Assembly: GCF_018139545.1 (NCBI RefSeq)
Contig: NZ_JAGSPJ010000003.1
Span: 434,001-498,000 of the forward strand
Length of the DNA: 64,000 nucleotides
Direction of reading: 5' to 3'
Origin: Affinundibacterium fentianense
GTDB taxonomy: Bacteria; Pseudomonadota; Gammaproteobacteria; Burkholderiales; Burkholderiaceae_D
The position numbers were made by a program, and so were the translations under genes. Position 1 is the first letter of the stretch; each line of letters starts with the position of its first letter. The notes under the pieces are model-generated. The model saw nothing but the letters and a program-made list of their open reading frames with translations. It had not been told where the DNA came from and did no database searches. Below, piece after piece: positions 56,163 through 64,000 of this stretch.

Positions 56163-58919
56163 ATGCATAATTACAAACGCTTACCGATAAGTTTTTTGGG
56201 ACGTAAGGCGCTTAAAGCTGCGGCCTTATCTTCATTGCTTGTCATTTCAAATGCATATGCGACAGGGCTAGGGAAGCTTACAGTTTTGTCGTCATTAGGG
56301 CAGCCTTTGCGGGCTGAAATCGAACTGACTTCCCCAAATAAGGAAGAAATTAATTCATTGGTGCCAAAAGTTGCATCAATTGAAGCCTTTCGGCAAGCTA
56401 ATATCGAGTTTAACCCCGCATTGCTATCGCTTCGATTTGCAGTTGAACAGCGCGGAAGCTCTTATGTAATTCGGGTTACTTCAACGCAGCCAATGAATGA
56501 GCCATGGGTGGATTTCTTGTTGGAGATGAATGCAAGTAATGGAAAATTAGTACGTGAATATACGTTCTTATTAGATCCTGCCGAATTGGCAAATGGGCAG
56601 ACCGCTCAGATTGCAAATCCCTCGCAATCAACAATAAAGCAGAGTCAGCCGATCGTTACTCCAATTGATGCAAAAGAAAAAGACGCTCCAACATCAAATG
56701 GTGTTGCAAAGCGTTCTTTAGCAAAAAATACGAGTACAGCGTTACCTGCTAATTCGGGTGATGCGCGTCAATATCGTGTTAAGCAAGGTGATACTTTGAT
56801 GCGAATCGCGTCGGCAAATCTTAACGGAGTTTCACTAGATCAGATGCTGGTGAGCATTTATCGAGCAAATCCGCAAGCGTTTGTTGGCGATAATATGAAC
56901 AGACTCAAGGCTGGTCAAATTTTGACGATTCCCGATGCGGAAACGGCGCGAGCAAATTCGCAGGTGGATTCACATCTATTAGTGCAAACCCATTCAGCTA
57001 ACTTTAATGCCTACCGGAATAAATTGGCAGGTCAGGTATTAGCCGCTCCAGTCGAGTCAACAGTTCAGAAAAGGCAAGCGACGAGCGGCTCGATCACCAC
57101 GAAGGTGAAAGAAGTTCCGACTGCTGCGAATGAGGCGCTCGATAAATTGAAGCTCTCGAAAGTTGCTGATGCGAAGAAAACCCAGGCGAAAGGTATCACC
57201 GAGGAAGATCGAATTGCCAAAGATAAAGCGTTAGCCGATGCGAATGCGCGAGTGAAAGAGCTTGAGAAAAATGTCAGTGAACTGAATAAACTATTAGCCG
57301 TGCCAGCAAAACCAGTTGCGTCGCCTGTCGTTTCCGCTTCAAAGGCGAGCGAGATTGTTGCTTCAAAGCCGAGCGCAAGCGCAGTTGCAGCGGCAAGTTC
57401 GTCTGCAGCAACTTCCGCCTCCCAGATGGCTTCGAATTCAGCGGTCGCAAAAAATGAATCAGCATCTGCTTCGGCTATGAAGAATGCGTCTGTTGTTGAA
57501 GCTGTCGCTTCAGCTAGTGCGGTAGTTCAAAAGCCTAAGAAGCCTGTTCCGCTTCCACCTCCGCCACCAGTTCAAGAAGAGTCTAGCTGGTTTGATTCAA
57601 AGTATTTGATTGCTGCCGGATTGCTAGCTGCGTTAGGTGGTGCAATCGGCGTGTATTCGTCGCGTAAAAAGAAAGAGTCCCACCAATTTGAGGATAGTAT
57701 CTTAACTGGATCAAGTTTGAAGGCGAACTCAATGTTTGGATCTACCGGCGGTCAAAGCGTAGATACAAACAATAGTGTATTTAATTCAAATTTTGCGCCG
57801 TCCGCGAGCCAATTGGATGCAAATGAAGTCGATCCTGTTGCAGAGGCTGATGTGTATATTGCATATGGTCGAGATTCGCAGGCGGAAGAAATTTTGAAGG
57901 AGGCATTGCGTACTCAGCCTGATCGCCATGCGGTACGTTTGAAATTACTAGAAATTTATTTTGGACGGAAGGATCTGCGGTCTTTTGAACTATTTGCGGG
58001 CGAGTTGTATGGCATGACCCGTGGAGAGGGGGATGAGTGGGGGCAGGCTGCATCAATGGGCATCTCGCTAGATCCAAATAATCCGCTCTACGCTGGTGCC
58101 AGTGCGCAGATCGAGGCCTATGCAGGAAGTGGATTGGGGCAGCCAACTCAACCGCTGGAAGATTTGGATCCAGAAGCATTGTTGGAAAACTCATTGTCAG
58201 AAGACATGTTGGATTCGATTAGTGTAATTGATACAGCATCTGCGCTGTCCGATGAGGGCTCGGGAAATATAGAGAAAGCCAAAGCTGAGCCGGCTCCGAT
58301 CGTGGAGGATCTTTCAATTGATCAAGGTCTTGACTTCGATTTGGATATTTCTGAAAAACCAGAAGAAGAGTTTCCACTGACCTTGCCTGAGATTGATGCG
58401 GTAAGTTCGATCAAGCCTGTCGTTGAAGATGAGCCAATGCCAGCAATCGACTTTGGTTCGATTGATTTTGACTTGGATAGTGATACAAAGTCTAATCCCG
58501 CAGAAACGTCCATTGAACAAAATGAGTCGCTTGAGGCTTTTAGTCTTGAAGAGCCGTCACTTCTTCAGGATCAGGATGGAGATGATGAAATCGAGATAGG
58601 TTCTTTAGATTTTGAGCTCTCCGATGATGAGGATGTAGGATCTAAAGCAGAACCGTTGTTAGCGAAAAATGAGGTGGGACTGAACTTTGGCCTTGACGAG
58701 AATCTAGGGAACGCGGAAGAACATGGAAATTCCGTTGTTGAAGAGCTTGAAGATAATTCTCCATATAATGCTGAAATGGCGACGAAATTGGATCTTGCCG
58801 TCGCGTATCGCGAAATTGGCGATAAAGAAGGTGCTCGCGAGCTGCTTGATGAAGTATTAAAGGGTGGTTCGAAGGAGCAAGTGGAAAAGGCGCGTCAGCT
58901 TTTGGAAGAGCTGAATTAA
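56163..58919 (+). CDS. fimV: FimV/HubP-type pole-organising protein
   Basis: 918 residues. Signal peptide (ends NAYA), a FimV N-terminal domain (GLGKLTVLSSLGQPLRAEIEL), a LysM peptidoglycan domain (about 199-255, YRVKQGDTLMRIA), a Ser/Ala-rich low-complexity stretch, one membrane helix (about 480-499), and a very acidic cytoplasmic part ending in the conserved TPR-like cap (LDLAVAYREIGDKEGARELLDEVL). In related bacteria it positions type IV pili and polar proteins. Upstream of truA, as in many Burkholderiales. Confidence 0.95.
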   Translation: MHNYKRLPISFLGRKALKAAALSSLLVISNAYATGLGKLTVLSSLGQPLRAEIELTSPNKEEINSLVPKVASIEAFRQANIEFNPALLSLRFAVEQRGSSYVIRVTSTQPMNEPWVDFLLEMNASNGKLVREYTFLLDPAELANGQTAQIANPSQSTIKQSQPIVTPIDAKEKDAPTSNGVAKRSLAKNTSTALPANSGDARQYRVKQGDTLMRIASANLNGVSLDQMLVSIYRANPQAFVGDNMNRLKAGQILTIPDAETARANSQVDSHLLVQTHSANFNAYRNKLAGQVLAAPVESTVQKRQATSGSITTKVKEVPTAANEALDKLKLSKVADAKKTQAKGITEEDRIAKDKALADANARVKELEKNVSELNKLLAVPAKPVASPVVSASKASEIVASKPSASAVAAASSSAATSASQMASNSAVAKNESASASAMKNASVVEAVASASAVVQKPKKPVPLPPPPPVQEESSWFDSKYLIAAGLLAALGGAIGVYSSRKKKESHQFEDSILTGSSLKANSMFGSTGGQSVDTNNSVFNSNFAPSASQLDANEVDPVAEADVYIAYGRDSQAEEILKEALRTQPDRHAVRLKLLEIYFGRKDLRSFELFAGELYGMTRGEGDEWGQAASMGISLDPNNPLYAGASAQIEAYAGSGLGQPTQPLEDLDPEALLENSLSEDMLDSISVIDTASALSDEGSGNIEKAKAEPAPIVEDLSIDQGLDFDLDISEKPEEEFPLTLPEIDAVSSIKPVVEDEPMPAIDFGSIDFDLDSDTKSNPAETSIEQNESLEAFSLEEPSLLQDQDGDDEIEIGSLDFELSDDEDVGSKAEPLLAKNEVGLNFGLDENLGNAEEHGNSVVEELEDNSPYNAEMATKLDLAVAYREIGDKEGARELLDEVLKGGSKEQVEKARQLLEELN

Positions 58920-58940
58920 TTGAATAGAAGTTGATTTGAC

Positions 58941-58968
58941 GGGCGCAGACATTGTCTGCGCCCATTTT
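58941..58968 (+). terminator. Hairpin terminator between fimV and truA
   Basis: GGGCGCAGAC-ATT-GTCTGCGCCC (58941-58963) followed by ATTTTCG. Perfect 10-bp stem; the U-tract is short. Confidence 0.75.
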
Positions 58969-58991
58969 CGTTTTAGGCACGATCATCCACA

Positions 58992-59813
58992 ATGTTGAAT
59001 AGAATTATTTTAGGGATTGAATACCTTGGTTTAAATTATCAAGGTTGGCAAACACAGCCAAGTGGAAATACGATACAAGATGTTTTGGAAATGGCTTTAG
59101 AGAAGTTCGCCAAAGTTCCAATTCAGACATTTTGTGCGGGACGTACTGATGCAGGGGTGCATGCTGTCGAACAAATCGTGCATTTTGATACCGAATTAAA
59201 TCGTGAGATGTATTCTTGGGTGAACGGTGTGAATGCATTTTTGCCGAGTGATATCGCAGTTAAATGGGCGCGACAAATTCATATTCAGCGTGAAGATCAG
59301 CATGCTTTCCATGCGCGTTTTAGTGCGTATGCGCGAACCTATCATTACTTAGTGCATAACGCCAACATACGATCATCAATATGGTCTGGACGTGCTGGGT
59401 GGTGTTTTCGACCACTTGATCTTGAATTGATGCAGCAAGGCGCGGAATTTTTGCTGGGGGAACATGACTTTACCGTTTTTCGTGCCGCAGCATGTCAAGC
59501 TAAGTCGCCAGTGAAAAATATGTACGACGTTCAGATTAGGAAACAAGGTGAGCTCATCATTTTTAGCTTACGCGCCAACGCATTTTTACATCATATGGTT
59601 AGAAATATTGTTGGCTCATTAATTTTTGTTGGAATGGAAAGACGAGATCCTGTTTGGATTAAACAATTATTAGTCGACAAGGATAGAAGCCAAGCTGCGC
59701 CAACGTTCATGCCGGATGGTTTGTATTTGGCTAAAATCGATTATGACAGTCGATGGCGGTTGCCTGAAACGAATGGGGAGAATTTGCCATATGGCTTGCT
59801 TCAAACTAGTTGA
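58992..59813 (+). CDS. truA: tRNA pseudouridine(38-40) synthase
   Basis: 273 residues. Catalytic Asp53 in CAGRTDAGVHA. Other TruA motifs are YLGLNYQGWQ and a C-terminal LHHMVRNIVGSL. It makes pseudouridines 38-40 in the anticodon arm of tRNAs. Immediately after a terminator, so probably transcribed partly from its own promoter. The usual downstream trp genes are missing here. Confidence 0.97.
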   Translation: MLNRIILGIEYLGLNYQGWQTQPSGNTIQDVLEMALEKFAKVPIQTFCAGRTDAGVHAVEQIVHFDTELNREMYSWVNGVNAFLPSDIAVKWARQIHIQREDQHAFHARFSAYARTYHYLVHNANIRSSIWSGRAGWCFRPLDLELMQQGAEFLLGEHDFTVFRAAACQAKSPVKNMYDVQIRKQGELIIFSLRANAFLHHMVRNIVGSLIFVGMERRDPVWIKQLLVDKDRSQAAPTFMPDGLYLAKIDYDSRWRLPETNGENLPYGLLQTS

Positions 59814-59856
59814 GTTCTTTATTGCTGTTCGTTATTTTAGATGAAATTGAAGAGGA

Positions 59857-59873
59857 GTTGCTTTTGAAGCAAC
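59857..59873. repeat. Small hairpin after truA
   Basis: GTTGCTT-TTG-AAGCAAC (59857-59873), without a following U-tract. It lies in the truA-lepA gap; function unclear. Confidence 0.4.
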
Positions 59874-59943
59874 ATCTCCAAGGAATTTGAGACAGTTGTA
59901 GGTGAAATCCGGTAAAATGTTGATTTTGCATAACCCAATTTTT

Positions 59944-59987
59944 AGGCGCTCGCTTGGGGCAAAGCCCACTTGTCGGCGCCTTTTTTG
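59944..59987 (+). terminator. Terminator-like hairpin upstream of lepA
   Basis: AGGCGC ... GCGCCT (59944-59949, 59976-59981) enclosing an inner GGGC-AAA-GCCC stem, then six T. It ends 21 nt before the lepA ATG. It may terminate truA transcription or act as an attenuator for lepA. Confidence 0.6.
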
Positions 59988-60008
59988 TAATTTGTTTTAG
60001 TGTATCTA

Positions 60009-61802
60009 ATGAATAATATTCGTAATTTTTCTATCATCGCTCATATTGATCATGGTAAATCGACGCTTGCTGACCGGATTATCCAACTATGTGGTGGGCT
60101 GTCAGATCGTGAAATGGAGGCTCAGGTTCTTGACTCCATGGACATTGAAAGGGAGCGAGGTATTACCATTAAGGCGCAGACTGCGGCTTTGCAGTACAAG
60201 GCTATTGACGGGCAAGTTTATAACTTAAATTTGATTGATACCCCAGGCCATGTTGACTTTAGTTATGAGGTTAGTCGTTCATTATCTGCATGTGAAGGCG
60301 CATTGTTGGTGGTCGATGCATCACAAGGTGTTGAGGCACAAACGGTAGCGAATTGTTATACGGCAATCGAATTGGGCGTGGAAGTTGTACCAGTTTTAAA
60401 TAAAATCGATTTGCCGTCTGCTGATCCCGATAATGCGAGTAGTGAGATTGAAGAAGTGATTGGGATTGATGCGAGTGATGCGGTGCATTGTTCAGCAAAA
60501 ACAGGCTTGGGTGTCCGCGACATTCTTGAGTCTTTGATCGTCAAAGTGCCTCCCCCAAAAGGTGATCCGGAAGCGCCCTTGCAAGCGCTGATTATCGATT
60601 CTTGGTTTGATAATTACGTTGGTGTCGTGATGTTGGTTCGGATTGTTAACGGAACTTTGCGTCCCAAAGATAAGATTTTGTTCATGGCGACAGAGGCGCA
60701 GCATTTGGTTGAGAGCGTCGGTGTGTTTACGCCAAAGTCGTTAAGCAGGTCGGAATTGACCGCAGGACAAGTTGGATTCATTATCGCTGGAATTAAAGAG
60801 CTAAAAGCTGCAAAAGTAGGCGATACGATCACGACTGTCGGACGTTCGGCTGTTACTCCACTTCCAGGATTTAAAGAGGTCCAGCCCCAAGTTTTTGCGG
60901 GCTTGTTTCCGGTTGAAGCAAATCAATACGATGCTTTGCGTGACTCGCTTGAAAAGTTGAAGTTGAATGATGCTGCGTTGATGTATGAGCCGGAAGTTTC
61001 TCAGGCATTGGGGTTTGGATTTCGTTGTGGCTTCCTAGGTCTGCTGCATATGGAAATTGTGCAAGAGCGGCTTGAGCGTGAATTTGACATGGATCTTATC
61101 ACGACCGCGCCCACAGTGATTTATGAAGTGGAAATGGGGGACGGTACCATTTTGATGGTTGATAACCCATCAAAAATGCCCGATCCATCGAAGATTGAAG
61201 AAATCCGTGAACCTATCGTCACGGTGAATCTTTATATGCCTCAAGAGTACGTGGGTTCGGTTATCACTTTGTGTACGTCCAAGCGAGGTGTGCAACTTGA
61301 TATGAGCTACCACGGGCGTCAAGTAAAATTGACGTATGAAATGCCAATGGCTGAAATTGTTCTGGATTTCTTTGATCGTTTGAAGTCTACTTCGCGCGGC
61401 TATGCATCCATGGACTATGAATTTAAAGAGTACCGTGCGGCTGATGTTGTTAAAGTGGATATGTTAATTAATAGCGAGAAGGTGGATGCTCTTGCAATTA
61501 TTGTGCATCGTTCAAACGCTCATTATCGCGGTCGAGCAGTGGCGTCAAAAATGCGTGAATTGATTCCGCGTCAGATGTTTGACGTTGCAATTCAGGCTGC
61601 GATTGGAGCGAATATCATATCCCGCGAAAACGTCAAAGCTTTGCGAAAAAATGTGTTGGCAAAATGTTATGGTGGTGATATTAGCCGGAAACGGAAGCTG
61701 TTAGAGAAACAGAAGGCTGGTAAAAAACGCATGAAGCAAGTCGGTTCTGTGGAGATTCCTCAAGAGGCGTTTTTGGCAATTTTACAAGTGGAAGAAAAAT
61801 GA
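60009..61802 (+). CDS. lepA: Elongation factor 4 (LepA)
   Basis: 597 residues from the ATG at 60009; a GTG three codons upstream is open. G1 [10 protein letters not shown]3 DTPGHVDF, G4 NKIDLP, and the LepA-specific C-terminal domain ([21 protein letters not shown]). A translational GTPase that acts on stalled or initiating ribosomes. It overlaps lepB by ATGA. Confidence 0.98.
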   Translation: MNNIRNFSIIAHIDHGKSTLADRIIQLCGGLSDREMEAQVLDSMDIERERGITIKAQTAALQYKAIDGQVYNLNLIDTPGHVDFSYEVSRSLSACEGALLVVDASQGVEAQTVANCYTAIELGVEVVPVLNKIDLPSADPDNASSEIEEVIGIDASDAVHCSAKTGLGVRDILESLIVKVPPPKGDPEAPLQALIIDSWFDNYVGVVMLVRIVNGTLRPKDKILFMATEAQHLVESVGVFTPKSLSRSELTAGQVGFIIAGIKELKAAKVGDTITTVGRSAVTPLPGFKEVQPQVFAGLFPVEANQYDALRDSLEKLKLNDAALMYEPEVSQALGFGFRCGFLGLLHMEIVQERLEREFDMDLITTAPTVIYEVEMGDGTILMVDNPSKMPDPSKIEEIREPIVTVNLYMPQEYVGSVITLCTSKRGVQLDMSYHGRQVKLTYEMPMAEIVLDFFDRLKSTSRGYASMDYEFKEYRAADVVKVDMLINSEKVDALAIIVHRSNAHYRGRAVASKMRELIPRQMFDVAIQAAIGANIISRENVKALRKNVLAKCYGGDISRKRKLLEKQKAGKKRMKQVGSVEIPQEAFLAILQVEEK

Positions 61803-62695
61803 GTTTGCAAGCTTTAATTGGTAATTTCGCTCTGATTTTATTTATTCTATTGATCGTGACGGGCGTCGTTTGGTGTTTTGATCGTTTTACATTGGCACCA
61901 AAACGTAGACTCAATGCGGAAGCTATCCTTCGAGATTTTGATGCTAAATCTCATCCAGATTCAGGTGAGCGCGCCAGATTGGAAGCCGACTTATTACGTC
62001 AACCAGCTTGGGTTGAATATACAGGTAGTTTTTTTCCTGTGATTGCCTTAGTTTTTATTCTGAGGTCGTTTTTATTTGAGCCATTTAAGATCCCGTCCGG
62101 CTCGATGTTGCCGACGCTTTTCGTTGGCGATTTTATTTTGGTTAATAAATTTACGTACGGCATACGCTTACCAATTTTGGATAAAAAAATTATTTCGATG
62201 AATGAACCGCAACGTGGCGATGTGATGGTTTTTAAATATCCCAAAGATCCGAGTCAGAATTACATAAAACGGATCGTGGGTATTCCTGGTGATTTGGTTG
62301 TTTATAAAGACAAGAAGTTGACAGTGAACGGTGTTCAAAGTGAGTATGAGGGGATGCCTGACTTTTTGCATGAAGGAAGTCAATTGAGCTATTCCAAGCA
62401 ATTGAATGAAAAAACACCTGCGTTGACACATAGAATTCTGAACGATGAGGATCGGTCACCTGCTGTTTATATGTTTGGCGAAGCCGATTTTCCATTTGCA
62501 GATCAGTGCACCTACGATGCAGACGGAGTGAGTTGTAAAGTGCCGCAGGGGCATTATTTTATGATGGGTGATAATCGGGATAATAGTCAAGATAGTCGTT
62601 ATTGGGGCTTTGTACCGGATCAAAACGTCGTTGGTAAGGCTTTTTTTATCTGGATGAATTTTAGTGATATCAAGAGGATCGGTAGTTTTCAATAA
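61799..62695 (+). CDS. lepB: Signal peptidase I
   Basis: 298 residues. Two N-terminal membrane segments (about 7-27 and 77-92), then the periplasmic protease with catalytic Ser102 in SGSMLPTL and Lys157 in YIKRIVG, and the [14 protein letters not shown] box. It cleaves signal peptides. Translationally coupled to lepA. Confidence 0.97.
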   Translation: MSLQALIGNFALILFILLIVTGVVWCFDRFTLAPKRRLNAEAILRDFDAKSHPDSGERARLEADLLRQPAWVEYTGSFFPVIALVFILRSFLFEPFKIPSGSMLPTLFVGDFILVNKFTYGIRLPILDKKIISMNEPQRGDVMVFKYPKDPSQNYIKRIVGIPGDLVVYKDKKLTVNGVQSEYEGMPDFLHEGSQLSYSKQLNEKTPALTHRILNDEDRSPAVYMFGEADFPFADQCTYDADGVSCKVPQGHYFMMGDNRDNSQDSRYWGFVPDQNVVGKAFFIWMNFSDIKRIGSFQ

Positions 62696-62709
62696 AGTGG
62701 AGAGAGATT

Positions 62710-63108
62710 ATGCGTAATTGTCAGCAATATTCACCGAAGAAAAACCGCGGCATGACTTTAATTGGACTTATATTTGTTCTAGGTTTACTTGCGATGGTAG
62801 TGGTGGTTGCCTCCAAAGTCGCTCCAACAGTTATTGAGTTCGTATCGGTCAAAAAAGCTATTGTTTCGGCGAAATTGGCAGGCGGGAATTCTGTAAAAGA
62901 TATTCAGGTTGCGTTTGATAAACAGGCGAACGTTGGCTACATTGAATCAATCACTGGGAAAGATCTCGTGATTGAAAAATCTGAGACCGGTTACGAAATT
63001 AGCTTTTTTTATGTGAAAAAGATACCTTTAGTCGGACCTGCTAGTTTGTTGCTCGAGTATGAAGGAACAACAGCCAAAAGTCCCAGTACCAAAAAGAAAC
63101 AGGAATAG
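62710..63108 (+). CDS. DUF4845 family membrane protein
   Basis: 132 residues. Start RGMTLIGLIFVLGLLAMVVVVASKVAP gives one membrane helix, resembling a pseudopilin N-terminus, followed by a small domain with VKKAIVSAKLAG. A conserved companion between lepB and rnc in betaproteobacteria; role unknown. GGAGAGAG ribosome site. Confidence 0.9.
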   Translation: MRNCQQYSPKKNRGMTLIGLIFVLGLLAMVVVVASKVAPTVIEFVSVKKAIVSAKLAGGNSVKDIQVAFDKQANVGYIESITGKDLVIEKSETGYEISFFYVKKIPLVGPASLLLEYEGTTAKSPSTKKKQE

Positions 63109-63117
63109 TGAAGTGTT

Positions 63118-63972
63118 ATGAACGAACAGTTGCTGCAAAAACGCTTGGGTCACCAGTTCAATGATGTTGCATTACTGCAGCAAGCGTTGACACATCGCAG
63201 TCATAGTGTTTCGCACAATGAACGTCTGGAGTTTCTTGGCGACTCGATACTGAATTGTGTGGTCGCGTCAATTTTGTTTGAGACCTTTGAGAGTATCGAT
63301 GAAGGTGATTTATCTCGAGTCCGCGCGAATTTAGTTAAGCAGCAGTCTCTATTTGAAATTGCGCAGAAATTGGAACTGTCGCAGTTTTTGCGACTAGGTG
63401 AGGGAGAGTTGAAATCTGGAGGGTTTCGTCGACCTTCAATATTGGCAGACACCTTAGAGGCTTTGTTTGGCGCGATTTATCTGGATGCGGGATTTGATGT
63501 CGCGCGCAAAGTTATTCGATCGCTCTACGATCCGATTTTGGTTGCTGTTGATCCAACAACTTTAGGCAAAGATGCAAAAACATTGCTCCAAGAATTTTTG
63601 CAAAGTAAAAAAATTGCTTTGCCTCAATACAATGTTGTTGCTACGCATGGTGCTGCGCATAATCAAGAATTTGAAATTGAATGCTTAGTACCAAAGTTGG
63701 AGATTCAAGTTTTTGGAACCGGCGGTAGCCGTCGAGCAGGCGAACAAGCAGCTGCAAAATTAGCTTTGGAAACTGCTCTCAAAATGTTATCGAAGACCCC
63801 CAGTAATAAAAAAGTAAAAGCACGTACTTCGCAATTAAAGCTTGCTGGGATCGCAACTATTCAGTCTAGTGCAACGGCAAATGATGGAGTGCAATTTGCA
63901 CTCACAAAACAAGACCATCGTGATGAACAGCTTTCACTCGATGTTTCGTTTCCAGAAATTGCACAAAAATAA
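63118..63972 (+). CDS. rnc: Ribonuclease III
   Basis: 284 residues, longer than E. coli (226). The catalytic domain has signature [11 protein letters not shown] (Glu38, Asp42) and [15 protein letters not shown] (Asp111, Glu114). The dsRNA-binding domain is about 155-225 ([35 protein letters not shown]). An extra 55-residue C-terminal tail of no clear homology follows. It processes rRNA precursors and double-stranded RNA. Confidence 0.97.
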   Translation: MNEQLLQKRLGHQFNDVALLQQALTHRSHSVSHNERLEFLGDSILNCVVASILFETFESIDEGDLSRVRANLVKQQSLFEIAQKLELSQFLRLGEGELKSGGFRRPSILADTLEALFGAIYLDAGFDVARKVIRSLYDPILVAVDPTTLGKDAKTLLQEFLQSKKIALPQYNVVATHGAAHNQEFEIECLVPKLEIQVFGTGGSRRAGEQAAAKLALETALKMLSKTPSNKKVKARTSQLKLAGIATIQSSATANDGVQFALTKQDHRDEQLSLDVSFPEIAQK

Positions 63973-63989
63973 GATAAGAGTGATTTTTT

Positions 63990-64000
63990 ATGTCAGAAAA
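63990..64000 (+). CDS. era: Start of a probable era GTPase gene (partial)
   Basis: An ATG at 63990 opens a frame beginning Met-Ser-Glu, 17 nt after rnc. The identity is inferred only from the conserved rnc-era order; too little sequence is present to confirm. Confidence 0.45.

Noticed and set aside
1-64000. CRISPR arrays, IS elements, prophage or integron sites
   Set aside because: No regularly spaced repeats, transposase or integrase frames, or attachment-site duplications were seen; the hairpins found are terminator-like. The tRNA-Leu 3' end is not repeated visibly elsewhere.

Overview
The window looks like a chromosomal segment of a fairly low-GC betaproteobacterium of the order Burkholderiales, most likely family Oxalobacteraceae and possibly Undibacterium-like. 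This rests on gene order and protein style (tRNA-Leu–tig–clpP–clpX–lon, rpsF–priB–rpsR–rplI–dnaB, leuC–entericidin–leuD–leuB–asd–fimV–truA, lepA–lepB–DUF4845–rnc–era), not on a database search. No insertion sequence, prophage, CRISPR array or rRNA was seen. The only tRNA is tRNA-Leu(UAG).

Left third (1-31815), accessory: a partial cyanide-insensitive-type bd oxidase gene (cydA) behind a GbsR/MarR-type regulator; a large orphan sensor kinase with a two-component-propeller sensor; a truncated rlmI remnant; and a DUF6882-type protein. Then comes a putative sugar-related block: a NagX/HGSNAT-like membrane protein, an orphan ABC solute-binding protein, a FixJ-type response regulator with its DctB/FixL-type kinase, and a TonB-dependent receptor. 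Divergent from the receptor is an oxidative cluster: an FAD-SLDH-type small subunit, a GMC flavoprotein with a three-cysteine cluster site, a VioB/RebD-type ferritin-like protein and a heme-binding-family protein. Two nearly identical 18-bp palindromes, one before the solute-binding gene and one before the receptor, bracket the kinase/regulator pair and tie the block into one probable regulon. After a lipid-anchored hydrolase come the squalene genes hpnE, hpnD and hpnC, interleaved with an M24-like protein and a three-repeat lipoprotein. An RND efflux pair follows, with palindromic operators but no local repressor.

Middle (31816-49772), mostly housekeeping: tRNA-Leu, trigger factor and ClpP/ClpX/Lon (nascent-chain folding and proteolysis); convergent lexA with two SOS boxes; the S6/PriB/S18/L9 ribosomal operon and replicative helicase dnaB; a DUF47 regulator with the Pit phosphate transporter. 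Then come a secreted HExxH protein, a LytS/LytR-type two-component pair and a REC-DUF3369-GGDEF-EAL protein with a degenerate GGDEF motif.

Right third (49773-64000): aroC; leucine biosynthesis (leuC, entericidin, leuD, leuB) with asd, fimV and truA; then lepA–lepB–DUF4845–rnc and the first codons of a probable era. The truA/lepA junction joins two blocks that are usually separate in Burkholderiales and holds a strong hairpin. The most novel material is the 8.7-21.2 kb regulon and its cytoplasmic-looking oxidoreductase/ferritin/heme module.
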